Below are positions 22,148 to 31,776 of a stretch of 64,000 bases of DNA, one piece after another. Positions within the stretch are counted from its first letter, which is position 1, and the number at the start of each line of letters is the position of its first letter. The stretch is from assembly GCA_036346395.1 (NCBI GenBank), contig CM070596.1, positions 25,024,177 through 25,088,176 of the forward strand. Reading direction: 5' to 3'. Source of the stretch: Hsuehochloa calcarea. Taxonomy: Eukaryota; Streptophyta; Magnoliopsida; Poales; Poaceae. Both the position numbers and the translations under genes were made by a program. The notes beneath the pieces are model-generated. The model was not told the origin of the DNA. It saw only the letters and a list, made by a program, of their open reading frames with translations, and did no database searches.

Positions 22148-22430
22148 CGAGGGTCCTGTTGGAGAGGCAGGGTCCTATCGATACCGCGTCACTGAAGGGT
22201 CCAGTGCGATGTCCTTCTTGGTCCACTGGATAAAAGTGTGTGTGGCATCCCCTAGTGTTCTGATTTCTTCGTTCGGGGGAATCTCCAGCGGGATGGCCAT
22301 AAAATTATCATGTACCATGTCCACCTACATCCTAGCGTAACCTTGCGCCAGCTGGGCACTGTGATGCACTTGTGGATATCGTGGGGATATGTGCATGATC
22401 TTAGTATGATGAGTCAATTGGCAATAGCAT

Positions 22431-24275
22431 TGTTGGTTTGTAAAATCTCGCGTTTTCGGGTTTTCTTCAGTTCTGTCGGACCACAGGCAGTCTGACCGGT
22501 GGCATCGGCGGTCGACCGCCCGTGGAGCGGTCCGACCGACCGACCGTGCCGGTCCGACCGGATATGGTTCAAATTGGATTTTGAAGCTGAGCCAAAAATA
22601 GGATGTGTAGGCAAGTGAGGGGAGTCTCCTGGATGTGGTCATATAATTTTTGGAGCTCCCAGTCGAAAGTTCTATTCATTTGAAAATTCTAGAAGGTTTC
22701 GGATTTTCGAGATGAAAATTTGGCTAAGTCTTTTCGGGCGGTCCGACCGTCGTTGTAGAATCGGTCCGACCGGCCTGAAATCGGCCGGACCGACCGTATG
22801 GGGCGGTCAGATCGCCAATCACTTGGAACTTAGCCTTTTTGGCATTGTTGTGTTTGGAATGTGTTTAATGTATGAACTTCAATGCTTTATTGTTGCATAT
22901 TGCATTGTTGAACTGACGTGGTTCAAGTTGTGAAGAACTTGTTCCCGGAGACGATTTGTTTGTCTATTGCTGTGCAGGTGGCTTGCAGGTCAACAACGTC
23001 AACGGTGAGATGGATCGGGACTACGCTTGGAGAGCTGAGGTCCAGAACGATCATGAATGCCGGGTGAGGTCGTGTGACTCAAGCATAGTGCAGAATGGGC
23101 AAGATGGATCGAATGGGTAGTTCGTTGCAGCTGGTTGGATCAGGTGGTGCGGAAGTCGATGCAAGTCTCTAGGAGGTTCCGATGGGATTCGGACGGGAGA
23201 GACTTGCCGACATGATGAGAGACGCTGATCAACCTACACGTGGTGAAGCAGGCGATTGCTTCGACAGATGTGTGTGAGTGGGTCCCATGTGTGTGTGGGC
23301 CTTCATGGGAGCCCATAAGTGAAACCCTAGGCCTCTCCTATAAATAGAAAGGGGGGAGATGGAAAAATCCCCCAAGCACTCAAGCCCTCATTTGCAAAAT
23401 CCCTTGTTAGGGTTAGGGTTTGGAGAGGAGAGGAGAGGTTTGGAGAGATTTGTATGTGTGCTCTTTGATTGAGCTCTTATCCTCCTTGAGGGAGTGGCTT
23501 TGACAAGCATCACATTGAATCAATCAATTCATGAATGCTTGTTCTTTGATGAAGTCTCATTTGTTTTCTTCTCTCTTTTGATGATTATGGTGCTTCCTTG
23601 ATCCGGTTGATTTTGGTTGGTCTCTTGACCTCATTTACCTTGCTTTGATGTGTGGGAATACTCCTAGAACCATCTAGATCTTCAATCCCCCACAAGCAAG
23701 TTGTGGACCAAGTTTTTCATATTTCTAGGGTTTGAGCACTTCTTTGGTAAAACCTAAAGAGTTCGATTATTTGAAGTGCATCTGAATGATCGTCGCTAGA
23801 AATAGGTCTCAGATATCCTTAGGGAGGTGTGCTCCAAATTTGGTCAAGTTTCATTGGTTGAATCAAAAGTTGGACCAATTTTCGTGTTGGATTTGGGCAT
23901 TGTGTTTTGGTACTGGACTAATCGGTCCGACCGATTTAGCAACGGCGGTCCGACCGCCAGCTTTTCAGACCGCTCGATAGCTGCCGGTCGAACCGATTCC
24001 CAACGGTCCGACCGCAAGTCAACCGCCGGTTCGACCGCCAGTAAACCTCCGGTCTGACCGCCAGTACTCAGACCGATCTCCTGAGATCATTTCCCTTTTG
24101 TTTGGGTCTTGTGGTTAAGGGGGTAATCGGATTCAGCACAAGGCTTCCTCTGTGCATTCACTGATCTTCTTAGCTTTCATAGCTAAAGGAGTAAAGTGCG
24201 TGTTGAATTTGATTAAGGCGAAAAATTTGAGAAAGCGCCTATTCACCCCCCTCTAGTCGCCTTTACCGTCCTACA
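22431..24275 (+). mobile_element. Solo LTR, SIRE/Maximus-like copia, with CGGTCCGACCG palindromes
   Basis: A block with TG...CA ends (TGTTGGTTTG...CCTACA) of 1,845 bp has a TATA box (tataaata, 23339-23346) and a tail of the type attcacccccctctag. The tail matches the U5 end of the long-LTR element at 48816-59827 (ttcaccccctctgttgcc). No PBS, gag or pol follows, so it is a solo LTR, nested in the CACTA element. U3 and U5 contain many copies of the palindrome CGGTCCGACCG and variants. A clean target duplication is not seen; the flanks agcat and gcact are only roughly alike. Confidence 0.7.
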
Positions 24276-24412
24276 GCACTGCCCCTTCCTGGTATGGATA
24301 CACCATACCCCACCTAGCCTCAATAGGAATCGACCCAACCATCCTCACTTGGAGCTTGCAGGGCGTCGGCTCCTACAAAATGGTACACAATTAACTAAGG
24401 CGTCCTATAGGT

Positions 24413-25637
24413 CTATCTTTGGAGCATTCCAGAGATGTACATTACCTCGATGTCGTCAATCGGTAATTGCACGTCGTCATGTCCAGAATTATGTGTGGAC
24501 GCGACGCTACTCTGATGTCGAGGAGGACTTGCTCCCAAATTAACAGGGGCGGCTTGCGCCTGCATGAGTTGATTTACTTGGTTCTGCAAGTTTGTTATTT
24601 GTTCTTGAATTTTTTTCAATAATCACATGTTCCAACCGAGCGTCGTGCTGGTCCTTGGATCTCTTCCTACTCCTATATGTGTCGGAGTTGTGTGGGAATC
24701 CATCCCTCCAAGGTACGTAAACCCCAACGCCTCGCGTGCGACCCGGGTGCTCCTTGTTTCCCAGGGCCGTAGATAGTACATCCTCTTCCCTGTCTACTTT
24801 GAAGGAACCTTGGGAAGATGCAGAAGTCAATGCTTTCTGCAAGAGGACATCATGTTATTGTAGACACCATGAAGTTATGGACTTATTAACAATTAAGTGG
24901 TTCGACAAATTTACTACCGCTGAGACACCGCCTCGTCACGGGTTTGTGAAAGAGATGTTGCCGAAAACATGGTCGATGCCCTCGCCTAACCAGCTCGAAC
25001 GCTTGTCCGAGATCTCAGCAAACGGTCGGGCAGCGGTCTCGTCCTCCGCCGCCCACTGTGTGGCTTTACCCGCGTACCCAACGGTGCCGAGTCTGTGGGG
25101 GTGAGTGTTTTGTGCCTGGAGAGCTCTGTGCGCCGCACTTTGCTCCTGAAATTCGGCCGTCGTCTTCATCTGCATGAAGGCATCCCATGTATCCCGCTAC
25201 AAGAAATGATACGTCGTGAAGGGTGTCCGACCCGTGTTCACGTACTGCGTGACAAGCAGGCTCTTGAAGGTCCTCCACGTGTGGCACATCGCGAGCAGCG
25301 CGTGCCATCGCACACGTGTCTGGTCTGCTTCAGGGAAAGTGAACGAGGTAGAAAGTTCAGTCCACAACTGGTCTCTCTGTACTTCCGTCAGAGACTTCCA
25401 GGTTAGGGTGGTGATGGGGACCCGTTCCATTGGAAGTACCCCGCAGACGGTCCGGAATCTCGCAGCTGCTTTCTTGGGACTCAGCGGGATCCCTATGTCA
25501 CTGACCTCCGTGATCGTCATGCGGCCCGAGGGCAATTTGGAGATTCCTCTGCCATCTCGCCTGCATACCACCTTGATCGGAGATCCAGACGCATTTGGCA
25601 ACATCGCTGACGGCGGCGAAGACGGTGCCTCTACCAT
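24413..25637 (-). pseudogene. TNPA-like CACTA protein (plant transposase Ptta/En/Spm type), fragmented
   Basis: Collinear minus-strand frames give a protein typical of the second gene of grass CACTA elements. The N-terminal part (25197-25637) has GRMTITEVSDIGIPLSPKKA and QRDQLWTELSTSFTFPEAD, the Transposase_24-type signature. A middle part (24936-25175) has HPHRLGTVGYAGKATQWAAE. The C-terminal part (24413-24842) has a putative coiled coil, KKIQEQITNLQNQVNQLMQA. In En/Spm the TNPA protein binds subterminal repeats. Internal stops, together with introns I cannot place, break the frame. The LTR at 22431-24275 lies immediately downstream. Confidence 0.65.
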
Positions 25638-25639
25638 CT

Positions 25640-27037
25640 CGCTTACTTGCTATTTATATAAGTTACGTACGCAATGATTACATAATCAAATAGAAGTTAC
25701 CCATTGAACTTAAATATATGATACGTAGTAAATAAAATATATGAAATTGCATAAAAAAATTGCAAAGGAGAAGGAAATATTGCAAACAAACAAACACACA
25801 TACATGGATGTAACGGCACGGCACGGCCCCCGGAGGGCGAGCCCGGAAAGTAACAACACACATAAGTACATGTTAAACTTATAGCGGACAGCAGGTTCGA
25901 TTCCTGACGGATGCAGGTGCACAACATAAAACGATAAGAGCAGCCGGTGTCTAAACTCGTATACCTTTTTACGAGGGGGTAAAACCCAGGTAAAGACATG
26001 TCCGTCTAATAGCTTAAAGAGATACTACTCTGAAACTACAAAGACAGATGGGATAATCTAACACGGAAGCACACTGATAAAGTTCTCATGAATTAAAAAA
26101 AACACTTGAATGAAGGGGGAGTATTAATTACTGAATATTTACGTAAGTGTGTTACACAAACTAGATGCATAGAGCCACACCCGGGACTCATTAAATCCTC
26201 CATAATTCCTCTACCATTTCTTTCAGTCAAAACCAGGGTTTTGGTTACTGGTCGAGATTTCCACTCGGTTGGTAACCAAATTAGAATTCTAAAGTTGTTT
26301 AAAACTATCAGCTAATATTTTCCCGAGAAAACCAAAAATCTCGATGATTTTTGGCATTTTTTCGTACCGGTAACCAAAACCCTCATCCAAACAAGAAAAT
26401 TGTACAATTTTCTTAAGCAACCTTGTAAATGGTGTGATCAACTGCATGCCATACCTAGGGGTCTATTTGGTTTGTTACCAACGTGAAACAAATTAATCAA
26501 ATTTTGGTAACGCCAATGAAAATTGGCTATCGTTTGGTTTGCTACTAATATTTGGTAATATCAACAAAAAATTTAGTAACGCCAACGAACTCCAATGTCA
26601 CACGTGGCAATCCAAAGGTTAAGAAACCGGCCACCAAAATTTTGATAACGCTAAAATTTGGCTTAGCCCAATCCAAATAACACCCAATTTGCCAAATTTT
26701 GGCTTAGTTCATTAGGGCTATAAACCAAGCAGGCCCTAAATTTGTGAGAGGCTCGACCACAAATTAACTATAAAATTATACTAGGCTTATGATGAGACTA
26801 ATGATAGAAGAAGATCCTACTTATATTTTTAGCTGCAAACAGTCATTTTCGTGAAGTTTAGATAAGGCTAATATTTATGTCAATATAGTAGTTTCAGTGC
26901 TCTATCACTCACTACTCACAAAGGTCCCATATGTCAGTCTTGGGTTCAAAAGACCAATACAAATAGGGACCTCTGTCCCCAAATACATGCATGTACACTA
27001 CATGTAGCAAAGCAAATAGGGTCCTTTCGTTCCATAA
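25640..27037. other. Non-coding interior of the CACTA element
   Basis: No gene is visible. 26210-26740 contains repeated phrases around ttggtaac and aaattttg in both orientations and looks like a decayed MITE or foldback element. Its edges cannot be fixed. Confidence 0.4.
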
Positions 27038-27268
27038 CTAAACATATACTTGACATTGCAAGGAGAGAAGAACCTTAGGGTGGTGCCGGATCGAGGGAGG
27101 CGGCGTTGGGTGGCGCCGGATCGGGGGAGGCGGCGTTGGGTGGCGCCGGAACAGGGGAGGCGGCATTGGGTGGCGCCAGAACGGGGGAGGCGGCGTTGGG
27201 TGATTCTGTGAAGAACTAGGGCAAGTGTTAAGAACTAGGGCAAGTGCACAACAATTCGAGCGGACCAC
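27038..27268 (-). repeat. 30-bp minisatellite x4 encoding a 10-aa proline-rich repeat
   Basis: Four 30-bp units (27078-27107, 27108-27137, 27138-27167 and 27168-27197) are head to tail. Because 30 is a multiple of three, the minus strand reads a repeated PTPPPxxRRH-like decapeptide within a 76-codon open frame. It may be the proline-rich N-terminal or linker exon of a CACTA protein, or just a GC-rich minisatellite. Confidence 0.8.
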
Positions 27269-27269
27269 T

Positions 27270-27480
27270 TATATAGACTAACATCACTGACGGTTCTTTA
27301 ATAGAACCGTCTGCGATGAGTTATCACAGATGGTTCTATTAAATAACTGTCTTTGATAACTCTAACATCACAGACGGTTCTTTAATGGAACTGTCAGGAT
27401 AGTAATATCCTGACGGTTACATTAAATAACCGTCAGGATAATTCCTAACATCCTGAGCGGTTCCATTAAAGAACCATCTG
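27270..27480. repeat. Internal array of CACTA subterminal-type motifs
   Basis: Alternating copies of atcacagacggttcttta and its inverse lie in the middle of the large CACTA element rather than near its ends. Several copies carry a variant core (tcctgacggtt). This suggests the remnant end of a second CACTA copy, meaning a composite element. Confidence 0.75.
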
Positions 27481-27489
27481 TGATGTGCA

Positions 27490-27720
27490 CAAATGGACCA
27501 CCAACTAATTGCCAGTCTGATCGCCGCCAAATCGGTCAGGCCGCCAAGGGTGGCCGGTCCGACCGCCCGAGGTAAATTGACCCACACCAAAAATGTGCTT
27601 CTCTAGAATAAACGGCGGAACTACCGCACATAGAATCATTTCAAAGGGAAATCGGTCGGACCTCCCAACACATGGCAGTCTGACCGATTTAGCACCGGTC
27701 AAACTGCCAGGCCACAGAAG
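27490..27720. repeat. Fragment carrying the CGGTCCGACCG-type palindromes
   Basis: The stretch includes ccggtccgaccgccc, aatcggtcggacc and tctgaccgattt, variants of the same palindrome family found in the solo LTR at 22431-24275. It is probably a truncated relative of that LTR, adjacent to the internal CACTA array. Confidence 0.5.
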
Positions 27721-27969
27721 CAATGCACTTTTAACTTTGCTCAAATGACAAAACACATTTTCCCATTTGTGTACATTTCCAATAAGGTTTCAAAGATGAC
27801 ATTCTCAACAAGTTGATAACTCTAACAAGTCCGCATTAACATCAACATTAGAGATGACAAGTCCATAACACATGACAATTCCACGTTGACATCCAATTAC
27901 AATGGAAGAACAAGTCCATAACACATGACGCGTTTCCATGTTAACATCAAATTACAATGGAATACATGC

Positions 27970-30900
27970 TTAATTGAAATATAGTCCTTCATAATGATCG
28001 ACGTGCATATAGCTAGCTTCCTCACTGTGTTCTTCCTCCAGTTTGATGCCGTCTCCGAAAGGTGGCAACTCGTCAAATTGATTGTATTCTTTCTCATCCA
28101 CGACATTCTCAACTCCGACAATCCTTCTTTTCCCATGAAGAACTACGTGGCGGTTCTTATTTGTTGGGTCCGTTACATAAAAAACTTGAACAACTTGCTT
28201 AGCGAGTACGAATGGTTCGTCCTTGTATCCGACACGTTTGAGGTCCACAGTAGTGACGCCGTACTTGTCGACCTTCGCGCCCTGCGGAAGTTTAACCCAA
28301 TGACATCGAAACAGGGGGATCTTGAAAAGTACATAGTCGAGCTCCCAAATCTCCTCTACGAACCCTATAGTACGAGTTCAACCCACGTGCCCCCGCGGTA
28401 TTGAACCCCTCGTCAAATGCATCTATGTAGACACCGCTGTTCTGGACTGTGCTCTTTCTATCCTGAGCTGCCGTATAAAACGTGTACCCATTTATGTCGT
28501 ATCCTTGCCATGTCACAATTGTAAATTTTGGCCCTTTGGCCAACCATAGCAGTGTTTCATCACTTGATGACCTCCCAGTGAATCGCATCTTTAACCATTC
28601 GTTGAACCGACGGTTGTGCTCTCTCGTTATCCAAACCTCCGACCGGTCTGGATTCTGCTGGTGTACCATGTCTTTGCGCTCGTCGATGTACGGGGACACT
28701 TGGGTCATGTGTTGCAAGACCATGAAATGGGCATGCGCGTATGTATCTAGATCGGGAGTGATTGCTTTCCTTCCGATGGTCCCGATACCCTCCAGTCTCC
28801 CCTCGTGACGAGATAGAGGCACACCTATCGGTTCCACCTGAGCCATGTAGTCGACGCGGAACTCAATGATCTCTTCGGTTGCATAACCTTCGATGATACT
28901 GCCCTCCGGCCGAAATCGATTCCGTACGTAGGACTTCAGAATTCCCTTGTATCTCTCGAAAGGGTACATATGACGCAGGAACACAGGGCCGCATATCTTT
29001 ATCTCTTTCACAAGGTGAACAATGAGATGGACCATGATATCAAAAAATAACTGAGGGAAATACATCTCAAGATGACATAGAGTCGTCACCAGCTCGGCCT
29101 GCAGAGCGTCGAGTCCTTCGGGATCGATGACCTTCTAAGCAATTGAGTTAAAGAAATAAGACAACTTAAAGATTGCCACTCGGACCTTGTTCGGTAAGAT
29201 ACTCCTAATTGCAACAGGAAGCATTTGTGTCATCAACACATGACAATCATGAGACTTCATACAAATTAATTTTAAATCTTTCATGGAAACAAGTTTCTTA
29301 ATATTTGCGGAGTAACTGGACGAAACTTTCACACCATGCAAGCTTTGACACAGTTCATTTCTCTCGGCCTTGGACAAAGTGTAGCAAGCTGGGGGAAGGT
29401 ACGTTCGTCCTTTATCGGTCTCTTTCGGTGCTAACTCGGTTCTTATGTTCATATCAACCAAGTCACGCCGTGCGTTAACACCGTCTTTTGTTTTGCCACT
29501 AATGTTCAGTAAGAGACCAATCAAGCTATCACATACATTCTTCTCCACGTGCATGACGTCGATGCAGTGGCGAACTTCTAAGTGCTCCCAATAAGGTAAG
29601 TCCTAAAAAATTGACCGCTTATTCCAGATGTTTTTCTGAGGGGTCCTTAATTTACGTCCCTTTCCAAGCATAACATCGATATCCTTAACCCTATCATAGA
29701 CCTCTTTCCCTCTAAAAGCCCTTGGAACTGAACCGTCCTCCTTATTTCCGTCGAATTATTTTTCATCTTGCGGTATGGGTGAATCCTGGGAAAGAACCTA
29801 CGGTGACGTATATACACAGTTTTACGTGAGTTGTTCAGCTATACACTTTCGGTACCATCTAAGCAGTGCGAACAGGCTTTGACTCCTTTTGTACTGAACC
29901 TCGACAAGTTACCAAGGGCAGGAAAATCATTGATGGTGCAGAATAACATGACGGGTAAAGTGAAGTTCTCTCGTTTGTACGCATCTCATACTTGTACCCC
30001 TTCATTCTAAAGTGTCACAAGATCTTTCAGCAATAGTGCTAGGTACACATCAATATCATTCCCAAGTTGCTTCGGCCCTTGGATAAGTAGTGACATCAAA
30101 ATATATTTTTGCTTCATACACAGTCAAGGAGGAAGGTTGTACATACATAGATTCACGGGCCATGTGCTATGTCGGCTGCTCATGTTACCGAAAGGATTCA
30201 TTCCGTCAGTACTCAAACCTAATCTTATGTTCCTCGTTTCCACACTGAACTCTTCGAAGCTTCGATCGAAGTTTCTCCACTGGGCAGAATCAGCAGGGTG
30301 TCTGAGTTTCTCATCTTTCTTACGCTCCTCCAAGTGCCAACACATCAATCTTGCATCCTTTCAGTTCGTAAATAAACGATTCAAATGTGGGATCACTGGT
30401 AGATACCACAACATCTTAGCAGTAGGTCCTTGCTTCGCCTTAGCAGTATTCTTACGCTTGTATCGGGATGCTTTGCACACGGGACATACATGCATGTCTG
30501 CATACTCTTTACGGTAGAGGATACAATCGTTCGGACATGCATGTATTCTTTCTACTTCCATTCCCAATGGACAAAGAACCTTCTTAGCTTGGTAGGTCGT
30601 GCTGGGCAACACGTTTCCCTCCGGAAGGATGTCAGCTAAGAGACCTAACAACGCCGTAAAACTCTTGTCAGACCAACCATTGCTTGCCTTCAATTTCAGC
30701 AGTTCAAGCACGGTTGACAACCTTGTGTATTCTGGCTTGCAGCCATGGAACAAAGATTTCCCCGAGTCCCCCATTAAGCCCTCGAATTTACAAAACTCTC
30801 TCTCTCACCGTAGTTCCCTTCTGCATCGCGTAGCATCTGATCCAGATTGTCATCATGCGCCCTCGAATTTACAAAACTCTCTCTCACCGTAGTTCCCTTC

Positions 30901-31059
30901 TGCATCGCGTAGCATCTGATCCAGATTGTCATCATGCGACCTATCCTGCGCCGGGTTGTTAAACTTTTTCATATTACCGCAATCAATGCATGGACAGTAC
31001 ATAAATTTTATCCCCTTCTTCAACATATCCTGGTCGGCGGCTCTTCTAAAAGCAAACAC
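27970..31059 (-). pseudogene. CACTA TNP2 transposase, decayed
   Basis: Minus-strand pieces follow the order of the TNP2 family. The N-terminal transposase-associated domain (30853-31059) has KKGIKFMYCPCIDCGN. The core (30124-30774) has PNDCILYRKEYADMHVCPVC and then GLSTDGMNPFGN, which includes the first catalytic Asp. A further piece around 29135-29554 has MHVEKNVCDSLIGLLLNISG. The DUF4218-type part (28292-29089) has LCHLEMYFPQLFFDIMVHL. The DUF4216-type tail (27970-28248) has VGYKDEPFVLAKQVVQVFYV. The frame is interrupted by stops (for example at the 30361 boundary), frameshifts near 29560-30000 and an 80-bp tandem duplication. The protein would have cut and pasted the element through its terminal repeats. 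Confidence 0.88.
30780..30938. repeat. ~80-bp tandem duplication inside TNP2
   Basis: Two adjacent copies, 30780-30860 and 30861-30938, start cctcgaatttacaaaactct and end tcatcatgcg. They differ mainly by one CT dinucleotide. The duplication interrupts the join between the N-terminal domain and the core of the transposase. Confidence 0.9.
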
Positions 31060-31676
31060 GCCATTAATATACTCTCACTCACACGGTTCTCAATGTACAT
31101 CCAGTTTCGGTCCATCTACACGTATACGCACGTAACAAATTAATTAGTGTTAAATTATATTAATAAACCGCAAGTACCCTTCATACTGACCAAACACATT
31201 AGTGATTCGTCTAGAGCAAATATAAAGGGTTACAGATCGTTACACATTAGTGATTAGTCTAGAGCAAAAATAAAGGGTTACAGATCGTTATCCTTCTCTC
31301 CAAGGTGGCGCAATGTGGGAGGAGGCATCAGGGGTGACAGCTCAAAACAGAATGGGCAACAATGTGCATGGAAGAAGGCAGCAGTAGCAGGGTGGCGCAA
31401 CGGGGGAGGAGGCAACAGCAGCAGGGTAGCCAATGGGGAGGAGGCTGCAGCAGCAGCAGGGTGGCGGCGCCTTAAATGGAATGGGCAGGGGGCCTATCGG
31501 GAGTATCTATTTATAGTGCTTGTATATCACAGACGGTTCTTGTAAAGAATCGTCTGTGATACGTCCATATCACAGACGGTTAACGAAGAACTGTCTGTGA
31601 TAATTTTATCACAGACGGTTCCCAAGGAACGGTCTGTGATGAGGCATCTTCTATTGCCTGTTTTGTAGTAGTGGGT

Positions 31677-31776
31677 TTCTCCTCCTCCAACCACCTCACC
31701 ACACTGCCGCCTCCTTCTGCTACTCTCTTTGCTGCCGTCCCCTTCGCCACACCTTATTCCAATATGCAGCTTCATC
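31677..31776. other. 100-bp host segment between two CACTA elements
   Basis: This continues the GC-rich segment at 19370-19922 once the large CACTA is removed, and the plus frame is open across the junction. It ends at the left tip of the next CACTA (31777). Confidence 0.5.

Larger units (their letters stand above)
19923..31673. mobile_element. CACTA (En/Spm) transposon, 11.75 kb, with GGT target duplication
   Basis: The left end CACTACTACAAAA (19923) and the right end ttttgtagtagtg (ending 31673) are inverted copies. The 3-bp target duplication GGT is present at 19920-19922 and 31674-31676. Dense subterminal repeats of the tcacagacggtt family fill 19940-20510 and 31525-31640. Inside, all on the minus strand, are a decayed TNP2 transposase, a TNPA-like gene and a C48/ULP1-like protease region, the usual gene set of large rice CACTAs. 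It also holds a nested solo LTR (22431-24275) and an extra internal subterminal-type array (27270-27480), so it may itself be a composite of two CACTA copies. The reading frames are broken, so it is unlikely to be autonomous. Confidence 0.9.
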
